From: Actinomycetota bacterium
GTDB lineage: Bacteria; Actinomycetota; Thermoleophilia; Solirubrobacterales; Solirubrobacteraceae
Reading direction: 5' to 3'
NCBI GenBank assembly: GCA_005883905.1
Contig: VAYD01000014.1
Coordinates: 1 to 16,714, forward strand
Length of the DNA stretch: 16,714 nt
Every line of letters starts with the position of its first letter. Position 1 is the first letter of the stretch. The translations under genes were made by a program, and so were the position numbers. Shown here in pieces: positions 7,950 to 15,456 of the stretch. The notes under the pieces are model-generated. The model did not search any database. It was not told where the DNA came from and worked only from the letters and a program-made list of their open reading frames with translations.

Positions 7950-8759
7950 GACGACCTGCTCGGCGGTCTCCGCGAGCGTCGTCAGGGCCGGCCGGTTCGA
8001 CGGCTCGACCTCGAGCATCAGCGGCGCGGCGTGGTTCCGCAGCACCTGCGCGACGCGGTGCCAGGGCAGCGAGCCGGCGCCCGGCGCGAGGTGAAGATCG
8101 AGCCGCAGCGGATCGACGCCGGGTGCCTCGAGGCCGTTGAGCCGCGCGCCGAGGTTGTCGTGCACGTGGAACAGGACGATCTCGCTCGCGCAGCGCTTGA
8201 GCGCGTCGACCTTGCCGGTGACGTGCGCGTGGCCGATGTCGAAGAGCATCCCGGCCGCCGGGTTGCTCAGCCGGCGAACGAGGTCGCGGACCGCGATCGG
8301 GTCGTGGCAGATGCGCGGCTCCGACGGGTAGACGGGCGCCAGGTTCTCGAGCGCGAGGGTCGTGCCCAGCCGGCCGGCACGTTCGGCGAGCACGTGTAGG
8401 GACCGCTCCTCTGCGGCGGCCCGCTCGCTGTTGGACAGCTCGACGTTCAGCGCGTGGACGACGACGAGCTCGGCGCGCGCCTCGTAGGCGTAGTCGAGCA
8501 GCCCCTCGAAGGCGCGGTCCTGCTTCGGCGCGCCGGCGGTGAGGTCGTCGGGGCCGTGGATCACAAGCCGCAGTCCGGTGGTGTCGAGCACGCGCCGCAG
8601 CGCCCGGGCGTGCAGGCGCGTGCGCTCGCGCCCGCAGAGCATCGGCCACGGCGGCGTGTGCACCTGGACCCAGGCGAAGCCGGCGGCCTCGTGGGCCTTG
8701 AGCGCCGCAGCGGTCGGCCAGTGGTTGCGATGAAGGTTGAGCCCGAGGCGGGGGTTCAT
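7905..8759 (-). CDS. Sugar phosphate isomerase/epimerase-like TIM barrel (xylose isomerase-like)
   Basis: 284 residues from ATG 8759. It is an AP-endonuclease-2/xylose-isomerase-like barrel, a cytoplasmic metal-dependent fold that isomerises or epimerises sugars and inositols. Likely metal ligands are E138 (LALENLAP), D174 and H177 (MLFDIGHAH), H200 (LFHVHDN) and E250 (LMLEVEPS), with H68 in VIHGPDD. The length is normal for the family. The substrate cannot be read from the sequence; the adjacent GH31 fragment hints at a former carbohydrate locus. The frame is open further upstream only as a shadow of the ABC-F gene. It follows the ABC-F stop by 37 nt on the same strand, so co-transcription is possible. 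The Shine-Dalgarno is weak (GGGAA near 8770-8774). Confidence 0.8.
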   Translation of the reverse strand: MNPRLGLNLHRNHWPTAAALKAHEAAGFAWVQVHTPPWPMLCGRERTRLHARALRRVLDTTGLRLVIHGPDDLTAGAPKQDRAFEGLLDYAYEARAELVVVHALNVELSNSERAAAEERSLHVLAERAGRLGTTLALENLAPVYPSEPRICHDPIAVRDLVRRLSNPAAGMLFDIGHAHVTGKVDALKRCASEIVLFHVHDNLGARLNGLEAPGVDPLRLDLHLAPGAGSLPWHRVAQVLRNHAAPLMLEVEPSNRPALTTLAETAEQVVLHEHAIGKLPALTP

Positions 8760-8796
8760 GGCCCGGATGTTCCCGATTTGCAGGGATTTCCGGTGT

Positions 8797-10713
8797 CTAT
8801 TCCGTGAACGCCCGCTCCTCGTGGGCCGCGAGCGCGGCGTACGCGGCCTCCACGGCGCGCTTCGCCGCGGTGTGGCGCGCCGTCGACTTCGCAGACTCGT
8901 ACTTCGTCGCCCAGGCCGCGGGCTCGGCGAGCTCGTCTTCGAGCGCCGCGAGCTCCGCCTCCGCCTGCTCGACGGCCTTCTCCAGATCGGCCAGCTTGCG
9001 CTGCGCGTTCTTCGACGGGCCCTTGGGCGTCGCGACCGGCCGGGGCTGCTCCCGCGGCGGCGCGTGCCCGTTGGCGGACGGCGCGGGCGCCGGCGGGGGT
9101 GCGACCCCGGCGGCCTTGCGCTCCTCGCGCACGCGCCAGTACTCCGGCCAGCCGCCGACGTAGGAGTGCAGCGTGTAGTCCTCGATCGCGACGGTGCGCG
9201 AACCGACAGCGTCCAGGAGCGCGCGGTCGTGGGTGACGAGCAGCAGCGAGCCGGGAAATCCCTGCAGCGCGTCCTCGAGCGCCTCACGCGATTCGAGGTC
9301 GAGGTGGTTCGTCGGCTCGTCGAGGATCAGCACGTTGGCGTCGCCGGCGACGAGGATCGCCAGCGACAGCCGGCGCCGCTCGCCGCCGCTCAGCCCGTCG
9401 AGCGGCTTCTCGGCCTCCTCGCCGCTGAAGAGGAACTTGCCGAGCAGGCTGCGCGCCTGGTTGGGCGGCAGGCCGGTGTGCCTCTGCGCGGCCTCGAGGA
9501 CGGTTCGCGCCCCACCCCACTCGAGCTCGTCGGCGTGTTGGCTGAGGTAGCCGAGCTTGACGTTGTGGCCGGTGCGGATCTTGCCGTGGGCGAGCGCCTT
9601 GCGGCCGGCGAGCGTGTCGATCAGCGTGGTCTTGCCGACGCCGTTGGGGCCGACGAGCGAGACGTGCTCGCCGCGCTCGAGCCACAGCTCGGCGTCGTCG
9701 AGGAGGACTCTGTTCGGCACCTCGATGCGCCCGCCCTCGAGCTCGAACACGATCCGCCCGGAGCGCTCGGGCTTCTTGAACTGGAACTCGAGCGACCGGT
9801 TGTCGCGCGGGTCCCGCTCGATGCGTTCGATCTTGGCGAGCTTCTTCATCCGATCCTGCGCCTGGCGCGCCTTCGTCGCCTTCGCGCGGAAGCGCTCGAC
9901 GAACGCCTCCATGCGGTCGATCTCGGCCTGCTGCTTCTCGATCGCGCGCCCGAGGGCCAGCTCGCGCGCGGCCTGCTCCTTGCGCCACGCGGTCCACGAG
10001 CCCTTGAAGTAGCGCGTCCGGCCGGCCTCCATCTCGAGCACGGCGGTGCCGACCGCCTCGAGGAACCAGCGATCGTGGGCGACGAGCATGATCGCCGTGT
10101 CAAGGCCGGTGAGCGTCTCCTCCAGCCATTCGAGCGACTCGATGTCGAGGTGATTGGTCGGCTCGTCGAGGAGCAGCAGGTCCGGCTCGGCTGCGAGCGC
10201 TCGCGCCAGCGAGGCCCTGGTGAGCTGGCCACCGGAGAACGTCTTGAGCTCGCGGTCCAGGTCGGCGTCGACGAAGCCCAGGCCATGGAGGTACTGGTTC
10301 GCGCGCTCGCGCCAGGTGTAGCCGCCGAGCGCCTCGAAGCGCGCCTGCACGCCGGCGTAGGCGTTCATGGCGGCGTCGTCGCCCGCCGCCATCCGCTCCT
10401 CGAGCGCTCGCAACTCGGCCTCGAGCTCGAGCGGCTCCTTGCGCGCGCTCAGGACGTGGTCGCGCAGCGTCACCGACCGCTCGCGCGGCGGGCGCTGGTC
10501 GTGGAGGGCGACCCGCACGCCCTTGCTGAAGACGAGCTCGCCGCCGTCGATCGACGCCTCCCCCGCCAGCATCCGCAGCAGCGTCGTCTTCCCGGCGCCG
10601 TTGCGCCCGGCGATCGTCAGCCGGTCGCGGCGCTCGAGCTTGAACGAGACGCCACGCAGCAACGGCTCCCCCGCCATGTCCTTGGCGAGGTCGGATGCAA
10701 TGACAACTGCCAC
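8797..10713 (-). CDS. ABC-F family ATPase (Uup/EttA-like, ribosome-associated)
   Basis: 638 residues, soluble, with two ABC domains and no membrane segments, as in ABC-F translation factors and ribosome-protection proteins. ABC1: Walker A GRNGAGKTT (36-44), signature FSGGQLTR (159-166), Walker B LLLLDEPTNHLD (179-190). The linker between domains (about 235-300) is charged and helical, the P-site-tRNA-interaction-motif position. ABC2: GPNGVGKTT (355-363), LSGGERRR (441-448), VLILDEPTNHLD (461-472). A Pro-rich spacer (535-565) leads to a C-terminal coiled coil (570-632) as in Uup. The start is GTG 10713; an ATG just upstream is out of frame. The exact subfamily, and whether it confers antibiotic resistance, cannot be decided here. 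A very long open frame on the opposite strand is a GC-driven shadow. Confidence 0.92.
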   Translation of the reverse strand: MAVVIASDLAKDMAGEPLLRGVSFKLERRDRLTIAGRNGAGKTTLLRMLAGEASIDGGELVFSKGVRVALHDQRPPRERSVTLRDHVLSARKEPLELEAELRALEERMAAGDDAAMNAYAGVQARFEALGGYTWRERANQYLHGLGFVDADLDRELKTFSGGQLTRASLARALAAEPDLLLLDEPTNHLDIESLEWLEETLTGLDTAIMLVAHDRWFLEAVGTAVLEMEAGRTRYFKGSWTAWRKEQAARELALGRAIEKQQAEIDRMEAFVERFRAKATKARQAQDRMKKLAKIERIERDPRDNRSLEFQFKKPERSGRIVFELEGGRIEVPNRVLLDDAELWLERGEHVSLVGPNGVGKTTLIDTLAGRKALAHGKIRTGHNVKLGYLSQHADELEWGGARTVLEAAQRHTGLPPNQARSLLGKFLFSGEEAEKPLDGLSGGERRRLSLAILVAGDANVLILDEPTNHLDLESREALEDALQGFPGSLLLVTHDRALLDAVGSRTVAIEDYTLHSYVGGWPEYWRVREERKAAGVAPPPAPAPSANGHAPPREQPRPVATPKGPSKNAQRKLADLEKAVEQAEAELAALEDELAEPAAWATKYESAKSTARHTAAKRAVEAAYAALAAHEERAFTE

Positions 10714-10754
10714 ACGGCCATGGTAGGCGGGGTCCGTGCTGGCGCACTGTCCCC

Positions 10755-10799
10755 CGCCTGGCTCCTTGCCAGGCGCACTCCTGCTGGCCCGCTTGGCAG
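10755..10799 (-). terminator. Tandem hairpins after the MMPL gene
   Basis: An 8-bp perfect stem (10755-10762 with 10768-10775, loop TCCTT) is followed by a second, bulged hairpin built on GCTG...CAGC (about 10783-10799). They fill the 90-nt gap between the MMPL stop (10804) and the ABC-F start (10713). An octamer GGCGCACT also occurs directly at 10741-10748 and 10773-10780. The position fits a terminator separating the two minus-strand units; there is no clear U-tract. Confidence 0.45.
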
Positions 10800-10803
10800 C
10801 CGC

Positions 10804-12869
10804 TTACGTCTCGGACGGCGCCACGCGGAGCAACTTCGCCGGCCACCTCGGCATCCACCAGTTCCACTTGCCGAACAGCGACACGACCGCCGGCACGAGG
10901 AGCGCGCGGATGACCGTGGCGTCGAGCAGGATGCCCGCCGCCAATCCTGTCGCCAGGACTTTCACGTCGGTGCCGGGACTGGATGCCAGCGACATGAACG
11001 CGAGGAAGAGGATCAGCGCCGCGCTCGTCACGAGGCGACCCGTGCGGCCGATGCCGCGGATCACCGCCTCATCGGTGTCGCCGGTGATGTCGTACTCCTC
11101 TCGCACGCGCGCGAGGATGAAGACCTCGTAGTCCATCGACAGGCCGAACAGGAACGCGAACACCATCAGCGGCATCCACGAGGGGATCGACCCGGTCGCG
11201 TCGACGCCCCAGATCGCGTGCGATCCGTGGCCCTGCTGCCAGACGAGCACGAGCACGCCCCATGCCGCCAGCACGCTGACGACGTTGAGCACGACCGCCT
11301 TGGCCGGCAGCAGCAGCGAGCGGAATGCGCGCGCGAGCAGCACGAACACAATCACCGCGATCAGGCCGATCATGAGCGGGAAGTTGCCGTAGACGGCGTC
11401 GATGAAGTCCTTGTTCTGCGCCGGGATGCCACCGACGCGCACGCTGTCGCCGAACGAGTGGGCGACCGAGCGAACGTCGCCGAGGACGTCCTTGCCGTGC
11501 GCGGACCCGCCGTCGGGGTGCTGGAAGACCTCGATGATCGACGTCCCGCCCTGGCGCCACGACGCATCGGTCGGCGCGACCGCGCCCTGGATGTCGGGCA
11601 GCTTCGCCAGCCGCGCCGCGATCGGACCCGGATCCTGGCCCTGGACCAGCACCTCGTGCGGCAGCAGCACGCCGGAGCCGATGCCGGACCGCTCGAGCTG
11701 CGTGAGCCCCTGCTTGGCGGTCCCGCCCTTGGCGATCGTGTCCGGGTTGGAGAGGCCGAGCTGGATCCCGCTCGCCGCGATCAGCAGCGCCACGAGCACG
11801 GCGCAGGCCGCGACAGTCGCGACGACGCGATGGCGCACGACGAGCTGCGCCCAGCGCGTCCAGGACCTATTGGCCGTGTTCTCGCGCACGCGCCGTGGCC
11901 AGTCGAGCTTCTGCCCCCACGAGCTGAGGACCACCGGCAGCAGCGTGATCGCGACCGCGACGCTGACCAGAGCAGCGCGAGCAGGCCGATGGCGACGGTC
12001 GTGCCGCTGAAGACGACCGCGCGGCCCGCCGTCTCCATCGCTCGCACGACGGCGGCGTCGCCCTCACGCCCGTGCGCGATCTCCTCGCGCCATCGGACGA
12101 CCACGAGCAACGCGTAGTCGATCGACACGCCGAGCCCGATCAGCGCCACGAGGAACTGCACGATCGGCGACACGTCGGTGACCTGCACCAGGCCGTAGAC
12201 GAGCAGGAACGTCGTGAGGATCGCGCAGATCGCCATGACCATCGGGATGAACGCCAGGAACGACCCGAAGACGAACGCGAGCACGACGAGCGCGCCGACG
12301 CCGCCGAGCAGGGCCTCCACGAGCACGCCTGGGCCGTTGGAGTCCTCCCCGCTCTGCTGGTTCAGCGCGTCGAAGCCCGACAGCTTCACGGGCGCGCCCG
12401 CGACGGTGGCGCCCTTCAGCGCCTTGTTCAGCTTCTTCTCGGCCTTGGGGTTGTCGCCGAAGGGCTGGTCGGGATCCGGCAGCGGATACGAGACCGCGTA
12501 CACCGTCCGCCCGTCCGCCGACACGAAGCTCTTGTCGCCCGTCGACCCGTAGCCGGTGACGCGCGAGCCCGGCAGCGTCTGCGCCATCTTGTGCTCCAGC
12601 GCGAGCAGGTCGCCCTTGGCGTCGTGTGCCGTCGTCCCAGCGGGCAGCTTGACCACCGGCACCATCGGCGCCGCGTTGTCGCCCGTGCCCTTGTAGAGCT
12701 TGGCGATCTGCTGGTTGGTCTCCCAGCCCTCCTTGCCGGGGACGGAGAACTTCTGCTTGAGGGCCTTCGAAGCCGGCCCGGAGACGGCGCCGCCCACGAG
12801 CGTGAGGATGATCCAGAAGGCGATGACGAGGCGCTTGTGGGCGAGCACCCACCGGGTGATGGCGGTCAT
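10804..12869 (-). pseudogene. MMPL/RND-family transporter, frameshifted with a probable internal deletion
   Basis: Proton-driven membrane exporter of the MMPL branch of the RND superfamily. Frame 1 (ATG 12869) gives about 300 residues: TM1 (13-30), an extracytoplasmic domain, then TM helices and GVSIDYALLVVVRWREE (248-263). It ends in VAIGLLALL. The match continues in another frame from 11970: LVSVAVAITLLPVVLSSWG, a second TM/extracytoplasmic set, and FGLSMDYEVFILARVREEY near the end, stopping at 10804. The span of 2066 nt is not a multiple of three. Between the frames the usual end of one TM helix and the next loop (roughly 15-17 residues) is missing, so a deletion of about 50 nt is likely rather than a one-base slip. 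It is divergent from marR across a palindrome, the typical MarR-controlled efflux layout, with the drug or lipid substrate unknown. Confidence 0.85.
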
Positions 12870-12870
12870 G

Positions 12871-12895
12871 GAATCGTTTGTATCACAAATGATTC
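12871..12895. promoter_or_regulatory. MarR operator: 25-bp near-perfect palindrome
   Basis: Two 11-bp arms (12871-12881 and 12885-12895) match at 10 of 11 positions around the spacer ATC; the core is TTTGTATCACAAA. It begins 2 nt from the MMPL ATG and ends 25 nt before the marR ATG. On the minus strand TGTGATACA forms an extended -10 that overlaps the palindrome and ends 9 nt before the MMPL ATG, so repressor binding would block it. A TTCGTGA heptamer recurs at 12893 and 12914, 21 bp apart, possibly a second half-site. Confidence 0.8.
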
Positions 12896-12919
12896 GTGAC
12901 AGGGTGTAAATTGTTCGTG

Positions 12920-13366
12920 ATGCTCAACAGCGACCGGCCCCCTGCCGAGCTCGGGCAGTTCACCGGCTTCCTCATGAACTACCTGGGGACCCGCTCGGGG
13001 CGTCGGTTCGCGGCGGCGCTCGAGCCGTTCGGGCTTCACCCGCGGCACTTCGGCGTCATGACCGTGCTCGACGCGCGCCCGGGGACCACGCAGCAGGACC
13101 TCGCCGACCACTCGCGCGTGGACCGCAGTTCGATGGTCGCGGTGCTCGACGAGCTGGAGTCACGCGGCCTGGCCGAGCGCCGGCCGGACCCGGCCGACCG
13201 CCGCAAGCGCTCGATCCACCTGACCGAAGAGGGGCGCAAGCAGCTCAAGCAGATGCGGGCGGTCGCGCGTCAGGTGGGCGAACAGAGCTTCGCGGCGCTC
13301 ACCGCCGACGAGCGCGCCACGCTGCACCAGCTGCTGCGCAAGCTCGCGGGGTTCGAGGACAGCTAG
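12920..13366 (+). CDS. MarR-family transcriptional regulator
   Basis: 148 residues from ATG 12920. The winged-helix core is present: TQQDLADHSRVDRSSMVAVL (HTH helices), ELESRGLAERRPDPADRRKR (recognition end and beta-wing with the family DxRxxR signature), then HLTEEGRKQL and a C-terminal dimerisation helix. It most likely represses the divergent MMPL exporter and itself through the palindrome at 12871-12895. GTG 12917 lies directly before the ATG, and GTG 12896 is a longer option that would run into the operator. There is no Shine-Dalgarno at useful spacing; TAAATT (12907-12912) lies 7 nt before ATG 12920, consistent with a leaderless mRNA. The stop TAG is the left end of a 168-bp inverted repeat. 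Confidence 0.9.
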   Translation: MLNSDRPPAELGQFTGFLMNYLGTRSGRRFAAALEPFGLHPRHFGVMTVLDARPGTTQQDLADHSRVDRSSMVAVLDELESRGLAERRPDPADRRKRSIHLTEEGRKQLKQMRAVARQVGEQSFAALTADERATLHQLLRKLAGFEDS

Positions 13367-13531
13367 ATGGTTGATTCCGCGGCCGCCGTGCTCGGATGGC
13401 CGTGGATCGTGGATGGCAGGCGCCGCACGCCGCCGCGGGACAGTGCCGATAGGCACGGACCGCGAAGGCAGGTGGTGGCTGGCGCCGAGACGCGGGCAGA
13501 CGAGTGCGGGGGTCGTGGAATCGACCATCTA
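13364..13531. repeat. 168-bp nested imperfect inverted repeat spanning the marR-lysR convergence
   Basis: The two ends read TAGATGGTTGATTCC (plus, from 13364) and TAGATGGTCGATTCC (minus, from 13531), 14 of 15 identical. Similarity fades over about 34 bp, with 26 matches in the 34 bp from 13365. Moving inward, GGCGCC pairs with GGCGCC, then CGCGG with CCGCG, then GTGCC (13443-13447) with GGCAC (13452-13456) around GATA; the centre lies near 13448. Each end is the TAG stop of a convergent gene. No credible protein is encoded inside. It could be a MITE-like insertion that supplied both stops, a REP-type element, or a long bidirectional terminator hairpin. Confidence 0.55.
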
Positions 13532-14467
13532 CGCGACGACGCTGAGTCGCGCCTTGCCGTCGAGCTCGTCGCCCGCGGCCTGCAGCGCTTCGACGAACGC
13601 GTCGACGAGCGGATCGCGCTCCTTCGAGACCGCGGCAAGGATCCTGCGCGACGGCGCCGGGGCCTTGAGCGGGCGCAGCACGACGCCGGGGTGGGCGCCG
13701 ACGGTCGCCATCCGCGGGACGATCGAGATCCCGAGGCCGGCGGCGGCCATGCCCTGCAGCGCGTTGTAGTCCTCGGACTCGAGGCGCACGTTCGGGGCGA
13801 AGCCGGCGTCGCGGCAGGCGCGCAGCATGATGTTGCTGTCGGCGCAGGTGCCGCCGAGCTCGGTAAGCAGGAACGGCTCCTCGGCGAGCTCGGCGAGATC
13901 GACGCTGTGACGGCTCGCCATCGGGTGGTCGGGCGGCAGGGCGATCATCATCGGGTCGTCGGTGACGTCGAGCAGCTCGACCTCGGCGGGCACCACGACC
14001 GGGTCCAGCGGGGAGTCGATCATCAGCGCGATGTCCACGCGGCCGCGCACGAGCGCGCGGAGCGCCGGCTCGGACTCCATGACGCGCAGGTCGAGCTCGA
14101 TGTCCGGATGCGGCAGGCGCCGGCGCGCCTCGCGCACGGCGCCGGGGACGAGGCCGGCGGCCGCCGAAGGGAACGCCCCGACCCGCAGTCGCGACGCGAC
14201 GATGCCGCCCGCGGCCTTGGCGGCGCGCTCGGCCTCTCGGACGGAGCTGAGGACCGTCTCGGTCTCCGAGAGCAGCGCCTCCCCCGCGGGCGTCAGCTTG
14301 ACGCCGCGCGCTGTGCGCTCCAGCACCTTGACGCCGAGATGGCGCTCGAGGCGCGCGAGATGCTGGGAGACCGCGGGCTGCGTGAACCCGAGCTCCTCGG
14401 CGGCGAGCGAGAACGATCCGCGCATCGCGACCTCGCGGAAGGTCTGCAGGAGCCTCACATCGAGCAT
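13529..14467 (-). CDS. LysR-family transcriptional regulator
   Basis: 312 residues from ATG 14467, the normal length. The N-terminal winged HTH is textbook: FREVAMRGSFSLAAEELGFT then QPAVSQHLARLERHLGVKVL (about 10-50) and RTARGVKLTPAGEALL. The effector domain follows from residue 90 (LRVGAFPSAAAGLVP, RGRVDIALMIDSP, GLGISIVPRMA). LysR proteins usually activate a divergent neighbour and repress themselves; here the divergent gene is the small protein at 14538. An ATAA-N7-TTAT motif overlaps the start codon. The ligand is unknown. It ends at the right edge of the inverted repeat. No Shine-Dalgarno is obvious. Confidence 0.93.
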   Translation of the reverse strand: MLDVRLLQTFREVAMRGSFSLAAEELGFTQPAVSQHLARLERHLGVKVLERTARGVKLTPAGEALLSETETVLSSVREAERAAKAAGGIVASRLRVGAFPSAAAGLVPGAVREARRRLPHPDIELDLRVMESEPALRALVRGRVDIALMIDSPLDPVVVPAEVELLDVTDDPMMIALPPDHPMASRHSVDLAELAEEPFLLTELGGTCADSNIMLRACRDAGFAPNVRLESEDYNALQGMAAAGLGISIVPRMATVGAHPGVVLRPLKAPAPSRRILAAVSKERDPLVDAFVEALQAAGDELDGKARLSVVA

Positions 14468-14480
14468 AAGCGGATGTTAT
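14466..14480. promoter_or_regulatory. LysR-type T-N11-A box overlapping the lysR start
   Basis: ATAA-N7-TTAT forms a 15-bp interrupted palindrome containing T-N11-A (T14467, A14479). It touches the lysR initiation codon and lies about 60 bp from the divergent small gene, a position suited to autorepression. Confidence 0.45.
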
Positions 14481-14537
14481 CACAGGCACCACGAAAGATC
14501 ATTGGAATTTATTGCGGCGGTCAAGGACCATATGCGT

Positions 14538-14828
14538 ATGACCACTGCAAGCAGCTCCTCAATCTCCCTGCGCCGCGCGGTCTCCTCCGACGCCGCGGCC
14601 CTCCACCGTCTCGCCCAGCTCGACTCGAAGCACCTCCCCTCCGGCGCCCATCTCGTCGCCGAGCACGAGGGCGTCCTGATCGCAGCGCTGGCCCAGCCGA
14701 GCGGCGCCACGATCGCCGACCCGTTCGTCCCGTCAGCCGACGCCGTGGCGCTCCTGCGCCAGTGGGCGAAGCAGCGCACGGCCCTCCCGCGGCGCTCGAT
14801 CCGCCGCCCGCGCGTGGCGATCGCGTAG
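14538..14828 (+). CDS. Small GNAT-edge-like protein of unknown function
   Basis: 96 residues from ATG 14538, or 98 from ATG 14532. AAGGA (14523-14527) lies 10 nt from the first and only 4 nt from the second, so 14538 is slightly preferred. The product starts ISLRRAVSSDAAALHRLAQL, like the first strand and helix of GNAT acetyltransferases, then HLVAEHEGVLIAAL, a beta-hairpin-like element, and ADPFVPSADAVALLRQWAK. The acetyl-CoA P-loop (Q/RxxGxG/A) is absent, so it is not an active acetyltransferase; it may be an independent half-fold seen in related actinobacteria. The basic tail RRSIRRPRVAIA is mirrored by a second tail after the stop. It is divergent from lysR and possibly its target. Confidence 0.65.
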   Translation: MTTASSSSISLRRAVSSDAAALHRLAQLDSKHLPSGAHLVAEHEGVLIAALAQPSGATIADPFVPSADAVALLRQWAKQRTALPRRSIRRPRVAIA

Positions 14829-14900
14829 GCGCGTAGACATGCCGTCACCGCCGCGGCGGTGCGACGCACGCTGCGCCGCGCACGCGTCGCCGTCGCGTAG
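14829..14900 (+). repeat. Tail duplication remnant after the small protein
   Basis: Continuing in the same frame past the TAG at 14826-14828, the sequence reads ARRHAVTAAAVRRTLRRARVAVA and then TAG (14898-14900). The end RRTLRRARVAVA-stop closely matches RRSIRRPRVAIA-stop of the gene just before it, a diverged tandem copy of about 36-39 nt. It also contains the palindrome CACCGCCGCGGCGGTG (14846-14861), which can form a 6-bp stem with a 4-nt loop and may act as a terminator. Confidence 0.4.
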
Positions 14901-14904
14901 CCCG

Positions 14905-15456
14905 TCAGAGCGGCGAGCTGCGCGCCCCGATCGCGTAGCCGATCACGTTGACGAGCAGGTGCACGACCGCCACGGCGACGAACGCGACCGCCGCCGTGGC
15001 GACCGGCAGCACGTAGACCGGCGCGAGGCACAACCAGACGCCGGGCACGAGATCTGCCTGGTCGAGGACGATCAGCGCGATGCCGCCGAGCGAGCGGCGC
15101 TGCGTTCCCGGCGCAATGTCCAGCCGGCGCTTGAGGAACGAGTTCGGCAGCTCGCCGACGACCACCCCGAGGCCGACGAGCGCGCCCCACAGCAGCGGCG
15201 CGGCGGCGGCGACGTCGTCGGGCAGCGCATCGCGGTACGCCGGCCAGCGCGTCAGCAGGAGGGCGGCGAGCGCCGGCCCGAGCACCATGAAGATCGCGCC
15301 GCGCCAGGTCTTGTTGTCGCCGAACACGCGCCGGCCGCCGATCGTCGCCCCGAAGTCCAGCGGGACCTTGAGCGGCTTGAAGAGGTCGAGCGCCAGCACA
15401 GGGGCGTGCAGGACCGGCGCGCCCAGGACCGCGACGAAGACGAGCAGGCCGCTCAA
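14905..15456 (-). CDS. CarS-like CDP-alcohol/CDP-archaeol synthase family membrane protein
   Basis: 183 residues, polytopic membrane protein resembling the CDP-archaeol synthase/CDP-diglyceride synthetase-like family (DUF46/CarS), which moves CMP from CTP to a lipid phosphate. Family motifs in order: PLDFGATIGGRRVFGDNKTW then RG (32-53), GELPNSFLKRRLDI (101-114) and LDQADLVPG (131-139), with TM helices at about 3-22, 54-69, 85-101, 124-160 and 158-178. The start is TTG 15456, whose TTGA overlaps the stop of the upstream crotonase gene, so translation is coupled. The family is best known in archaea; bacterial members are less well characterised, and the lipid substrate here is unknown. Coupling to a crotonase is unusual. 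Confidence 0.75.
   Translation of the reverse strand: MSGLLVFVAVLGAPVLHAPVLALDLFKPLKVPLDFGATIGGRRVFGDNKTWRGAIFMVLGPALAALLLTRWPAYRDALPDDVAAAAPLLWGALVGLGVVVGELPNSFLKRRLDIAPGTQRRSLGGIALIVLDQADLVPGVWLCLAPVYVLPVATAAVAFVAVAVVHLLVNVIGYAIGARSSPL

Noticed and set aside
8737..12117. A 1126-codon open frame on the plus strand
   Set aside because: It is antisense to the ABC-F and MMPL genes, which have clear domains; its translation is low-complexity Arg/Leu/Asp-rich, as expected from third-position GC bias.
13371..13528. Short open frames inside the inverted repeat on both strands
   Set aside because: The two strands give similar short peptides only because of the symmetry; no Shine-Dalgarno or domain, and composition is shadow-like.
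13962..14537. Upstream extension of the small protein frame through lysR
   Set aside because: It is antisense to the LysR coding region; the start near 14532/14538 has its own AAGGA.
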